Shown: positions 1-7,137 of the stretch, in pieces
How positions within the stretch are numbered: position 1 is the first letter of the stretch
Layout: the number at the start of each line of letters is the position of its first letter
Source of the DNA: Clostridia bacterium
GTDB taxonomy: Bacteria; Bacillota; Clostridia; Oscillospirales; Acutalibacteraceae
DNA length: 64,000 nt
Assembly: GCA_017520705.1 (NCBI GenBank)
Contig: JAFXFF010000022.1
Location: 1 to 64,000 of the forward strand
Direction of reading: 5' to 3'
Translations under genes and position numbers: made by a program
The notes under the pieces: model-generated
Database searches by the model: none
Told to the model about the DNA's origin: nothing
The model's input: the letters and a program-made list of their open reading frames with translations, nothing else

Positions 1-1
1 C

Positions 2-79
2 GAGGAGGGTCTGCGTTTCGCTATCCGTGAGGGTGGCCGTACCGTGGGTTCCGGCGTTGTTTCCGCCATCAATGCCTAA
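2..79 (+). CDS. tuf: Elongation factor Tu, C-terminal end (partial)
   Basis: Only the last 25 codons are in the window. They read EEGLRFAIREGGRTVGSGVV followed by SAINA and a TAA stop, which is the highly conserved end of domain 3 of EF-Tu, the GTPase that delivers aminoacyl-tRNA to the ribosome. The start lies to the left of the window. A strong intrinsic terminator follows 30 bases after the stop, so this is the end of its transcript. The identification rests on the conserved tail alone, but this motif is distinctive. Confidence 0.93.
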   Translation, partial: EEGLRFAIREGGRTVGSGVVSAINA

Positions 80-109
80 TTCTTAACTGAATTAACTGCT
101 TGATTGCAC

Positions 110-147
110 AAGTGGCTCACCCGTTTGGGTGAGCCACTTTTCTTTTT
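110..147 (+). terminator. Intrinsic terminator of tuf
   Basis: A 13-bp stem (arms AAGTGGCTCACCC and GGGTGAGCCACTT) with a GTTT loop is followed by a T-rich tract. Confidence 0.92.
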
Positions 148-376
148 ATTTTGTAACCGCCGTGGTCATCTTGCTTACGGCTCTCGGCGGCTGTTTTTCC
201 GCCAAACGGGTCAAAAATGCTCGAAAATACATCCCGTATTTCCTGTGCTTTTTGCCTCCGCCTGGCGAAAACTCATCTCGCCGATAACCGCAACCCGATG
301 CCCCCAACGGTTACGGAATAGTCCTTTTAGTGAGAGCTTTTGGTTAGGGCGAAAACCGTATCAGCCTTCCCCTTGA

Positions 377-586
377 GGCCGATTTTCCCCCGTTAAGCGG
401 GGGAAAATGTCGGCGTAGCCGACAAAAGGGGGGCCGTTTCGCGGCGAGCGAAAAGGGGGACCGCAGGTGACGGATGAGGTGGTCGCGAAGCGTGGACATT
501 CGCCGCAGGCGAAGTCCGTCGAGATTTTGCGGCACAGCCGCAAAACTCGCACACGGGCGAATATGGAATCCGCCCCTGCATCATGC
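377..586. repeat. Dispersed GC-rich intergenic repeat
   Basis: This stretch is built of short hairpins (for example TTTCCCCCG/CGGGGGAAA and GTCGGC/GCCGAC). Segments such as GATGAGGTGGTCGCG recur near 52,830. It resembles the other non-coding elements of the window and carries no ribosome binding site or convincing frame. The wider gap between tuf and the lipoprotein gene at 687 holds only the tuf terminator and this element. Confidence 0.6.
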
Positions 587-686
587 ACAAATCACATCGT
601 TATCATTTGTCAAAAAAAGAGAAAATAATGTATAGGGTTTACTTTTTTGGGGGGAGCGATATAATAAAATCGAGGTGGTGATTGTT

Positions 687-1268
687 ATGAAAGGTAAAAA
701 AACAATATTGTCAGTTGTGGCGGGAATTCTACTTATTTTTGCGGTTGCAGGTTGTACCGATAAACCCAATGATGATAAAGGACGCAAAGATATAACCGAT
801 TTGTATACTGCAGTTCATAACGAGGACAACACCTATTCATACACGTTTACTGATTTGAATGGAACGGTTCTCTTTGAAGAAGAAAAGGTTGCTCGTGAGC
901 CTAGAATAAATCAAATAACTGCAACTGTTTACGAATTGAAAACACAGACAGGAACGGGACTTTCAACAAATTGGGCAGTTTATTGCGATGTGGAGAATAG
1001 TAAAGTTTCTGAAACCTTCTATTATGTTTTAGGCGCACAAGGCAATTATGTGGTCAGTGCGAATTATGAAGATGGCAAGCATTTCATTACCGTTCAAAAC
1101 ATATTTGATAAGTCTGCATATTACAAAACATACGAGCTGGAAAATGTTTCGTCTGTTGCTGCAGATTTTGCACTTGGATGTGAATTTGAGAACGAAAGCA
1201 AAGCAACGATCACCTATCTGGCTGGTGAAGATTATGCAGAAACTAAAATGACAATAACGATTCCGTAA
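687..1268 (+). CDS. Small secreted lipoprotein of unknown function
   Basis: The 193-residue product starts with a lipoprotein signal peptide: charged MKGKK, a hydrophobic stretch and lipobox AVAGC with Cys23, so it should be lipid-anchored outside the membrane. The mature part has alternating charged and aromatic residues and looks like a beta-rich domain, but I do not recognise a family. ATG 687 is chosen over the in-frame GTG at 675 because GAGGTGG at 672-678 then serves as the ribosome binding site at normal distance. The gene is clearly more AT-rich than the housekeeping genes nearby, which suggests acquisition. It is monocistronic, closed by a terminator directly after the stop. Confidence 0.75.
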   Translation: MKGKKTILSVVAGILLIFAVAGCTDKPNDDKGRKDITDLYTAVHNEDNTYSYTFTDLNGTVLFEEEKVAREPRINQITATVYELKTQTGTGLSTNWAVYCDVENSKVSETFYYVLGAQGNYVVSANYEDGKHFITVQNIFDKSAYYKTYELENVSSVAADFALGCEFENESKATITYLAGEDYAETKMTITIP

Positions 1269-1279
1269 ATTCAAAAGAA

Positions 1280-1308
1280 AAGCGAGGTGAATTTCACCTC
1301 GCTTTTTT
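1280..1308 (+). terminator. Intrinsic terminator after lipoprotein gene
   Basis: Stem AAGCGAGGTGA/TCACCTCGCTT with a three-base loop, followed by TTTTT. Confidence 0.92.
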
Positions 1309-1317
1309 ATACGCCTA

Positions 1318-1480
1318 CGCTCCTGGCGGATTACGCACGCGGCGGAAGCAAGCCCCCGCCCCTACGATCTCGCACTGACGTCGGATAGAATCCGTAGGGG
1401 ACGATGCCCACGATGACCCTAAGCCTCCCTCTTGAGGGAGGTGGCATCGCCGCAGGCGATGACGGAGGGAGTTTCTTTGC
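1318..1480. repeat. Dispersed intergenic repeat (CTCCCT...AGGGAG type)
   Basis: It contains the recurrent pieces GTCGGATAGAATCCGTAGGGG and CCTCCCTCTTGAGGGAGGTGG, ending in GACGGAGGGAG. The same pieces occur near 49,440, 50,870-51,010 and 52,890. No gene is seen here. Confidence 0.7.
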
Positions 1481-1612
1481 TCCCGCCGAAAACGGTATGA
1501 TTGTTTCGCTTCGACACCGTTTATTTTTCCACAGGATCCGCCTGTACTGTGGAATGTTTTTTGCACGAATATAACGACAAGTAAAAAACCTTTACAGATA
1601 TGCAAAAAAGTC

Positions 1613-1641
1613 TTGACATCAGCGGGTTTATCGTGTATAAT
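1613..1641 (+). promoter_or_regulatory. Sigma-A promoter of the ylxM-ffh operon
   Basis: Perfect consensus TTGACA (1613-1618), 17-bp spacer, TATAAT (1636-1641). Confidence 0.9.
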
Positions 1642-1644
1642 CAA

Positions 1645-1665
1645 TGTAAAGTGAAACGCTTTACA
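1645..1665. promoter_or_regulatory. Inverted repeat at the ylxM transcription start (candidate operator)
   Basis: Perfect 7-bp arms TGTAAAG and CTTTACA with a 7-bp spacer lie directly downstream of the -10 box, covering the expected start point. No T-run follows, so it is not a terminator. A repressor, possibly YlxM itself, is an inference. Confidence 0.6.
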
Positions 1666-1701
1666 TTATCACTGAAATTCTGTCGAAACGGAGGCGTACC
1701 T

Positions 1702-2070
1702 ATGGGCAAGAATTTGGAGATTTCTCTGCTGCTGGATTTTTACGGCGAGATGCTGACCGATAAGCAGCGCGATATGGTTGACTACTACTACAACGACGAT
1801 CTCTCCCTGTCCGAGATCGCCGAGAACGAGGGCATCACCCGCCAAGGCGTCCGCGATTCCATCAAGCGTGCCGAGGCACAGATGCTGGAGATGGAGGATC
1901 GCTTAGGGCTGGCCCGTCGTTTCCGTAAGATCAGCGCCGACATCGAGGAGATCTACGCGCTGGCGGACACCATTCGCCGCTACAGCGCATTCCCCGGCTG
2001 TCCCAGCGAGGTTTCGGACAGCGCCGCCCGCATTATGGTGCTGGCCAGCATGCTGGAAAAGGCTGAGTAA
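1702..2070 (+). CDS. ylxM: YlxM family HTH protein, SRP-associated
   Basis: The 122-residue protein matches YlxM: LLLDFYGEMLTDKQRDMVDY, then a sigma-region-4-like helix-turn-helix (SLSEIAENEGITRQGVRDSI) and a helical tail. YlxM genes sit directly before ffh in many Firmicutes, and the protein is reported to influence the signal recognition particle. GGAGG at 1690-1694 selects ATG 1702; the longer open frame to 1600 crosses the promoter and is not real. It is the first gene of the operon ending at trmD and is driven by a perfect consensus promoter with an inverted repeat at the start point. The 122-residue length is typical. Confidence 0.92.
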   Translation: MGKNLEISLLLDFYGEMLTDKQRDMVDYYYNDDLSLSEIAENEGITRQGVRDSIKRAEAQMLEMEDRLGLARRFRKISADIEEIYALADTIRRYSAFPGCPSEVSDSAARIMVLASMLEKAE

Positions 2071-2113
2071 GTTTGTTTGTTTCGATTCCGTCACAGAAAG
2101 GTAGGTGATCTCC

Positions 2114-3532
2114 ATGGCATTTGAAGGACTCAGCGAAAAGCTGGCTGCTTCGTTTAAAAAATTGCGCAACCGCGGTAAGTTGACCGAGGCGGACGTGAAG
2201 GACGCCATGCGAGAGGTGCGCCTAGCTCTGCTGGAGGCGGACGTTAACTATAAGGTGGCTAAGGACTTCACCAATAAGGTGGTGGAGGAAGCGGTAGGCC
2301 AAAAGGTGATGGAGAGCCTCACCCCCGCCCAGATGGTGGTCAAGATCGTCAACGACCAGTTGGTCGAATTGATGGGTGGCGAGGCGGCCCCCTTGGCCCA
2401 CGCCAACCGTCCTCCCTGCGTCATCTTGATGTGCGGTCTGCAGGGCTCGGGTAAAACCACCCACAGCGGTAAGCTGGCCAAGCTGCTCAAGAGCAAGGGC
2501 CACCGTCCCCTGCTGGTAGCCTGCGACATCTACCGTCCCGCCGCCATCGATCAGTTGTGTGTGGTGGGCGAGCGTGCCGGCGTCCCCGTCTTCAAGATGG
2601 GCACCGAGAACCCGGTCAAGATCGCCAAGGCCGCCATTGACCATGCCAAGCATCACGGCAACGACTACGTGATTCTGGATACCGCCGGTCGTCTGCACAT
2701 CGACGAGCAGTTGATGGACGAGCTGAAGAACATTAAGTCCACGGTGGATCCCGCCGAGATCCTGCTGGTGGTGGACGCCATGACCGGTCAGGACGCGGTC
2801 AACGTGGCCTCCACCTTTGACGAGGCGCTGGGCATCACCGGTGTCATCCTCACCAAGCTGGACGGCGACACCCGTGGTGGTGCGGCGCTGTCCGTTCGCG
2901 CCGTCACCGGCAAGCCCATCAAGTTCGCCGGTATGGGCGAGAAGCTGGACGACTTAGAGGTCTTCCACCCCTCCCGTATGGCCTCCCGTATCCTGGGCAT
3001 GGGCGACGTGATGACCCTGATCGAGAAGGCAGAGCAGCAGATCGACGAAAAGCAGGCCGAGGAATTGGCCCGCAAGATGCAGGAGAACAAATTTGACCTC
3101 AACGACCTGCTGGACCAGTTCCGCCAGATTCAGAAGATGGGGGACATCAAGAGTCTGCTGGGTATGATCCCCGGTATGGGCAAACAGCTCAAGGACGTGG
3201 AGATCGACCCCAAACAGTTTGCCCGCACCGAGGCGATTATTCTTTCGATGACCGCCGCCGAGCGAGCGAAACCCGACATCATCAATCCGGCCCGTAAGCG
3301 ACGCATCGCCGCCGGCTGCGGACAGCGGGTAGAGGATGTCAACCGCCTGCTCAAGCAGTATCGCAGTATGCAGGATATGATGAAGCAGCTGCGCAAAATG
3401 AACAAAAAGGGTGGACGCGGTATACCGAATCTTCCCGGCATGGGCGGTATGCCCGGTTTACCCGGTATGCCCGGCATGGGCGGTGTTGGCGGAGCCAAAC
3501 CCCCTAAGAAAAAAGGCAAAAAGCGCCGCTAA
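2114..3532 (+). CDS. ffh: Signal recognition particle protein Ffh
   Basis: Ffh is the GTPase of the signal recognition particle. It binds signal peptides of nascent membrane proteins together with the SRP RNA and docks to FtsY. The 472-residue product shows an N-terminal helical bundle (FEGLSEKL), the G1 loop GLQGSGKTT near residue 108, DTAGR near 189 and TKLDGDTRGG near 246. The methionine-rich M domain follows and ends in a Gly/Met/Pro tail and a basic KKKGKKRR end. ATG 2114 is chosen because an AGGTAGGTG ribosome site precedes it. The frame can be extended only to a GTG inside that site. It lies 43 bases after ylxM. Confidence 0.97.
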   Translation: MAFEGLSEKLAASFKKLRNRGKLTEADVKDAMREVRLALLEADVNYKVAKDFTNKVVEEAVGQKVMESLTPAQMVVKIVNDQLVELMGGEAAPLAHANRPPCVILMCGLQGSGKTTHSGKLAKLLKSKGHRPLLVACDIYRPAAIDQLCVVGERAGVPVFKMGTENPVKIAKAAIDHAKHHGNDYVILDTAGRLHIDEQLMDELKNIKSTVDPAEILLVVDAMTGQDAVNVASTFDEALGITGVILTKLDGDTRGGAALSVRAVTGKPIKFAGMGEKLDDLEVFHPSRMASRILGMGDVMTLIEKAEQQIDEKQAEELARKMQENKFDLNDLLDQFRQIQKMGDIKSLLGMIPGMGKQLKDVEIDPKQFARTEAIILSMTAAERAKPDIINPARKRRIAAGCGQRVEDVNRLLKQYRSMQDMMKQLRKMNKKGGRGIPNLPGMGGMPGLPGMPGMGGVGGAKPPKKKGKKRR

Positions 3533-3606
3533 ATTCAAATTCAGACCGTCGGATGACGGATGAAGATATTTAAAAACAAAAAAATTATTTTTGGAGGTAA
3601 TTTATT

Positions 3607-3849
3607 ATGGCAGTTAAGATTCGTCTGCGCCGTACCGGCGCCAAGAAGGCTCCTTCCTATCGTGTGGTTGTGGCGGATTCCCGCTATCCCCGTGATGGCC
3701 GCTTTATTGAGGAGATCGGCTATTACAACCCCCTGACCGAGCCCTCTACCATCAAGATCGACCTGGAGAAGGCTAAGAACTGGATCGCCAACGGCGCCCA
3801 GCCCACCGACACCGTAAAGGTGCTGCTGAAGAAGGCCGGCTTGGAGTAA
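3607..3849 (+). CDS. rpsP: Small ribosomal subunit protein bS16
   Basis: The 80-residue protein reads [20 protein letters not shown] and [20 protein letters not shown], the signature of bS16, an assembly protein of the 30S subunit that binds 16S rRNA. Length and start are standard. A TTGGAGG ribosome binding site stands eleven bases before the ATG. It follows ffh by 74 bases with no terminator between, so it is probably in the same transcript, and khpA follows by 30 bases. Confidence 0.98.
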   Translation: MAVKIRLRRTGAKKAPSYRVVVADSRYPRDGRFIEEIGYYNPLTEPSTIKIDLEKAKNWIANGAQPTDTVKVLLKKAGLE

Positions 3850-3879
3850 TTTCACTCCCGTCAACACAGGAGGATAGAA

Positions 3880-4113
3880 ATGAAAGAACTTCTGATCACC
3901 ATTGCCCAGGGCTTGGTGGAGGATCCTTCTGCAGTGACCGTTGAGCAGGACGAGCCCATGGAGGACGGCACGGTGGTATTCCACCTGCACGTCGCCCCCG
4001 ACGATATGGGTCGTGTCATCGGCAAGCAGGGCCGCATTGCGAAGGCGATGCGTACCGTGATGCGTGCCGCCGCCACCCGTCAGGACGCCAAGGTCGCCGT
4101 AGAGATCGACTAA
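3880..4113 (+). CDS. khpA: KhpA, KH-domain RNA-binding protein
   Basis: The 77-residue protein is a single KH domain with the GxxG loop in GRVIGKQGRIAKAMRTVMRA near residues 47-66. KhpA (YlqC) forms a global RNA-binding complex with KhpB in Firmicutes and affects cell division and envelope homeostasis. It has an AGGAGG ribosome site seven bases before the ATG. The position between rpsP and rimM is the usual one, and a stable RNA hairpin separates it from rimM. Confidence 0.95.
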   Translation: MKELLITIAQGLVEDPSAVTVEQDEPMEDGTVVFHLHVAPDDMGRVIGKQGRIAKAMRTVMRAAATRQDAKVAVEID

Positions 4114-4122
4114 TGAACCAAA

Positions 4123-4155
4123 AACAGAGGCAGACCGTCGCGGTTTGCCTCTGTT
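4123..4155 (+). other. mRNA hairpin between khpA and rimM
   Basis: A 14-bp stem (arms 4123-4136 and 4142-4155, one G-U pair) with loop GTCGC ends 21 bases before rimM. There is no T-run, so it is more likely a processing, stability or attenuation structure than a full terminator. Confidence 0.7.
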
Positions 4156-4175
4156 CTGTTAAGGAGGATAACCCT

Positions 4176-4694
4176 ATGCCTCAAAAACCGTATTTAGAAG
4201 CCGGCCAGATCGTGGGCACTCACGGTGTGCGCGGCGAGGTGCGCGTCCAACCCTGGTGCGATTCGCCGGAGCAGTTCGCCACCTTTAAGAAACTCTATTG
4301 GGACAAGGAGGGCAAGCAGCCCGTCAAATTGCGCGCCCGTCCCCATAAGAATATCGCTCTGGCGCTGCTGGAGGGGATCGACACCGTAGAGGCTGCCCAG
4401 GTGCTCCGCGGCAAGATGCTGTACGTGGACCGCAAGGATATTAAGCTGCCTAAGGGCCACTATCTGGTGCAGGATCTCATCGGCCTCACCATCGTGGACG
4501 CCGACACCGGCGTCACCTACGGCACCCTCACCGACGTGAGCCAGACCGGCGCCAACGCCGTCTATCATATGCAGACTGAGAGGGGCGAGGTGCTCATTCC
4601 CGCCATCCCCGACGTCATTATCGAGGTCAACACCAAAAAGGATATTCTGCGCCTGCGGCCGATGAAAGGATTGCTGGACGACGATGAGATTTGA
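4176..4694 (+). CDS. rimM: Ribosome maturation factor RimM
   Basis: RimM helps assemble the head of the 30S subunit. The 172-residue protein has the N-terminal beta-barrel signature YLEAGQIVGTHGVRGEVRV and a C-terminal PRC-barrel half with LIPAIPDVIIEVNTKKDILR. AAGGAGGA at 4161-4168 selects ATG 4176. A longer open frame back to 4113 runs through the hairpin and has no ribosome site. The gene overlaps trmD by 11 bases, indicating translational coupling, as is usual for this pair. Confidence 0.96.
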   Translation: MPQKPYLEAGQIVGTHGVRGEVRVQPWCDSPEQFATFKKLYWDKEGKQPVKLRARPHKNIALALLEGIDTVEAAQVLRGKMLYVDRKDIKLPKGHYLVQDLIGLTIVDADTGVTYGTLTDVSQTGANAVYHMQTERGEVLIPAIPDVIIEVNTKKDILRLRPMKGLLDDDEI

Positions 4695-5442
4695 CATTAT
4701 GACCCTGTTCCCGGATATGTTTGACCGTGTGTTCGACCAGAGCATTATTGGCCGCGCCAAAGAAAAAGGCCTTTTGGAGTTGCACTGTCATCAAATTCGG
4801 GAATATACTAAGAATAAGCAGATGCAGGTGGATGACTACCCCTATGGCGGCGGCATGGGTATGGTGATGTTCCCCCAGCCCATCGCCGACTGCTTTCGCG
4901 CGGTGTGCGAGCAGGTGGGGGAGAGGCCCCACCTCATCTATATGTCCCCTCAAGGCAAGACCCTGACCCAGCAGCGTGCCATCGAATTGGCGCAGATGCC
5001 CAACCTCTGCATCCTCTGCGGTCACTACGAGGGCGTGGATGAGCGTGTGCTGGAGGCCATCGTGGACGAGCAGATTTCCATCGGCGATTACGTGCTCACC
5101 GGCGGCGAGATCCCCGCCATGGCGCTGGTGGACTGCGTATCCCGTATGATCCCCGGGGTGTTGGCGGATGAGGTCTGCTTCACCGAGGAGAGCCACTTTG
5201 CCGGCCTGCTGGAATATCCCCAATACACCCGCCCTGCGGAGTGGGAGGGGAGAGCGGTGCCGGAGATCCTCTTGTCCGGACACCACGGCAATATTGCCAA
5301 GTGGCGCCATCAGCAATCGCTGGAGCGCACCTATCGTCTGCGCCCCGAGATGCTGGAAACAGCCCCTCTCACCGACGCCGACCGCGCCTATTTAGAGAGT
5401 CTGAAAGCGGAAGAGGAGTCGAATGACGACACCGCTATATAG
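4684..5442 (+). CDS. trmD: tRNA (guanine37-N1)-methyltransferase TrmD
   Basis: TrmD methylates G37 of tRNAs that read CNN codons, using S-adenosylmethionine, which prevents +1 frameshifts. The 252-residue SPOUT enzyme starts MRFDIMTLFPDMFDRVFDQS, carries YPYGGGMGMVM near residue 57, HYEGVDERV, and the knotted cofactor loop IGDYVLTGGEIPAM near residue 133. It overlaps the end of rimM and ends with a TAG stop. In many bacteria rplS follows trmD; here a promoter and ptsH follow instead, so rplS has moved elsewhere. Confidence 0.97.
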   Translation: MRFDIMTLFPDMFDRVFDQSIIGRAKEKGLLELHCHQIREYTKNKQMQVDDYPYGGGMGMVMFPQPIADCFRAVCEQVGERPHLIYMSPQGKTLTQQRAIELAQMPNLCILCGHYEGVDERVLEAIVDEQISIGDYVLTGGEIPAMALVDCVSRMIPGVLADEVCFTEESHFAGLLEYPQYTRPAEWEGRAVPEILLSGHHGNIAKWRHQQSLERTYRLRPEMLETAPLTDADRAYLESLKAEEESNDDTAI

Positions 5443-5545
5443 CTAAAAGTTTTCCACAGCATTGGGCAAAATGCACAAACGGGAAAGTCGCAAAACCCGA
5501 AAATAGGTCACTCATCCAAACTTCGACAAAGAGGGACAATTCGCG

Positions 5546-5573
5546 TTGACTTGTCCAAATTTTGTGGTATAAT
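5546..5573 (+). promoter_or_regulatory. Promoter of ptsH
   Basis: TTGACT (5546-5551), 16-bp spacer, TATAAT (5568-5573). The leader to the ATG is about 70 bases. Confidence 0.85.
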
Positions 5574-5647
5574 GATAGCGTTGAAGAGTATCCCGTTTTC
5601 GGTGGCGGTGACGCCTCCGCATTTTGATGAGAAAAGGAGCAATTGCT

Positions 5648-5911
5648 ATGTTTTCCAAAGACGTTGTTGTTCAGAATCAGGTAGGTCTGCACGCCCGTCC
5701 TGCCACTTTCTTCATCCAGAAGGCCAACGAGTTTAAGGCTTCCATCTGGGTTGAGAAGGAGGAGCGCCGCGTCAACGCCAAGTCTCTGCTGGGTGTTCTG
5801 TCCCTGGGCATCGTGGGCAACACCGCTATCCGCGTCATTGCCGACGGCGCTGACGAGGAGGCCGCTGTTGAGGCTCTGGTCAAGCTGGTGGAGTCCGGCT
5901 TCGCTGAGTAA
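5648..5911 (+). CDS. ptsH: Phosphocarrier protein HPr
   Basis: HPr carries phosphate from Enzyme I to sugar-specific permeases. In Firmicutes it is also phosphorylated on Ser46 by HPr kinase as a cofactor for catabolite repression. The 87-residue protein shows His15 in QVGLHARPA and Ser46 in NAKSLLGVLSLGI, so both regulatory sites are intact and it is a true HPr rather than Crh. ATG 5648 follows AAAAGGAGC. The gene stands alone between its own promoter and terminator, without ptsI next to it, which is common in this group of bacteria. Confidence 0.95.
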   Translation: MFSKDVVVQNQVGLHARPATFFIQKANEFKASIWVEKEERRVNAKSLLGVLSLGIVGNTAIRVIADGADEEAAVEALVKLVESGFAE

Positions 5912-5921
5912 TTTGTGATGC

Positions 5922-5953
5922 AAAAAGCCGTCGGTATTTCCGACGGCTTTTTA
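5922..5953 (+). terminator. Intrinsic terminator of ptsH
   Basis: Stem AAAAGCCGTCGG/CCGACGGCTTTT, loop of four bases, T-run. Confidence 0.92.
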
Positions 5954-5978
5954 CTTTCCTGGCAAAGGATGTGAACCT

Positions 5979-6749
5979 ATGTCTTTGATTTTTGATTCCC
6001 ACGCTCATTACGACGCCGAGCAGTTCGACGTCGACCGTGACGCGGTGCTGACCGCCCTGCCGACGCAGGGGGTGTGCGCTGTTATCCAATGCGCCACCGA
6101 CCCCGAATCCATCCAAAAGAGCCTTGCGATGGCAAAAGCCTACCCCTATATCCGCGTGGCGGTGGGTATTCACCCTGAGTTCGTCTCGGCCGCCACCCCC
6201 GATTGGCTGGACGCCGTCCGTGAGGCGGTGGCACACCCCGCGGTGTGCGCCATCGGCGAGATCGGTCTGGACTATTATTGGGAAGAGAATGCCCCCCGCG
6301 AGGTGCAGGTGGATTGGTGCCGCCGCCAGATCGAGCTGGCGATGGAACTGGATCTTCCCGTCATCCTCCACGACCGCGAGGCCCACGAGGATACGCTGAA
6401 CCTCATCCGTGAGTACCGCCCCCGCGGCGTGGTGCACTGCTTCTCCGGCAGCGCCGAGATGGCGCGGCAGATCACCGATTTGGGGCTGTATATCGGCTTG
6501 GGGGGAGCCGCTACGTTTAAGAACGCCCGCAAGCCGGTGGAGGTGGCGGCCTCGCTGCCGCTGGACCGCTTGCTGTTGGAGACCGACGCCCCCTATATGG
6601 CGCCGGTTCCTATGCGGGGCAAGCGGTGCGATTCCTCCATGATCGCCCACACCGCCGCCCGCATCGCGGAGATTCGGGGTATGGACGTGGACACCCTCTT
6701 GGACGCCACGAGAAAAAACGCTAATTGCTTGTTTGGATTAGAGTTGTAA
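5979..6749 (+). CDS. tatD: TatD family metal-dependent hydrolase / DNase
   Basis: TatD proteins are TIM-barrel metal-dependent nucleases. The 256-residue length is typical. Motifs in order are DSHAHYD near residue 6 (metal ligands), GEIGLDYYW near residue 90, a metal-ligand His in LPVILHDREAHEDT, HCFSGS near 155 and ETDAPYMAP near 206. ATG 5979 follows AAAGGATGTGAACCT. The gene starts 26 bases after the ptsH terminator and has no clear promoter of its own, so partial readthrough is possible. It ends at a bidirectional terminator shared with the opposing tRNA gene. Confidence 0.92.
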   Translation: MSLIFDSHAHYDAEQFDVDRDAVLTALPTQGVCAVIQCATDPESIQKSLAMAKAYPYIRVAVGIHPEFVSAATPDWLDAVREAVAHPAVCAIGEIGLDYYWEENAPREVQVDWCRRQIELAMELDLPVILHDREAHEDTLNLIREYRPRGVVHCFSGSAEMARQITDLGLYIGLGGAATFKNARKPVEVAASLPLDRLLLETDAPYMAPVPMRGKRCDSSMIAHTAARIAEIRGMDVDTLLDATRKNANCLFGLEL

Positions 6750-6753
6750 AAAG

Positions 6754-6785
6754 AAAAATCCCGAGTCGTCAGACTCGGGATTTTT
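6754..6785. terminator. Bidirectional terminator between tatD and tRNA-Val
   Basis: Stem AAATCCCGAGTC/GACTCGGGATTT with loop GTCA and T-runs on both strands, serving the two converging genes. Confidence 0.9.
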
Positions 6786-6787
6786 CA

Positions 6788-6863
6788 TGGTGGACAATAA
6801 CGGACTCGAACCGCTGACCCTCCGCACGTCAAGCGGATGCTCTACCAGCTGAGCTAATTGTCC
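6788..6863 (-). tRNA. tRNA-Val (anticodon GAC)
   Basis: The reverse strand folds as a 76-base tRNA with encoded CCA. The acceptor stem is GGACAAT/ATTGTCC, D stem GCTC/GAGC, anticodon stem TCCGC/GCGGA with loop TTGACGT (anticodon GAC), and T arm AGCGG-TTCGAGT-CCGTT. All helices close. It has its own perfect-consensus promoter and a terminator just after the CCA. Confidence 0.96.
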
Positions 6864-6877
6864 ATAGCGCAAGGGAG

Positions 6878-6906
6878 ATTATAGCCCAAAACCACCTGTT
6901 TGTCAA
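6878..6906 (-). promoter_or_regulatory. Consensus promoter of tRNA-Val
   Basis: On the minus strand TTGACA (6906-6901), 17-bp spacer, TATAAT (6883-6878), about 15 bases before the mature tRNA. Confidence 0.9.
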
Positions 6907-7067
6907 GTCCTTTCGCAAAAAAAGCGAAAAGTTTTTGGGGAGGGGAAGAAAAGAGGAAAATTCTCGGCAAAAATAACGGACAGACCTCCACATTATGCGA
7001 AAAATTTGGTATTTTTATCAAATTTTTGCAAAAATGCCAATATCTTTGCAAGAGTTCAATTTTTGAC

Positions 7068-7096
7068 TTGCAAAATCGGCGCATAAGGAGTATAAT
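7068..7096 (+). promoter_or_regulatory. Promoter of the aminotransferase gene
   Basis: TTGCAA (7068-7073), 17-bp spacer, TATAAT (7091-7096). Confidence 0.75.
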
Positions 7097-7137
7097 AGCA
7101 GGCAGACTATGGAAAATGAGGAAAGGAGCGCACCGCC

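Noticed and set aside
104..588. Small frames after tuf (90, 63, 75 and 65 codons)
   Set aside because: They lie over the tuf terminator and a dispersed hairpin repeat, on both strands, with no ribosome site.
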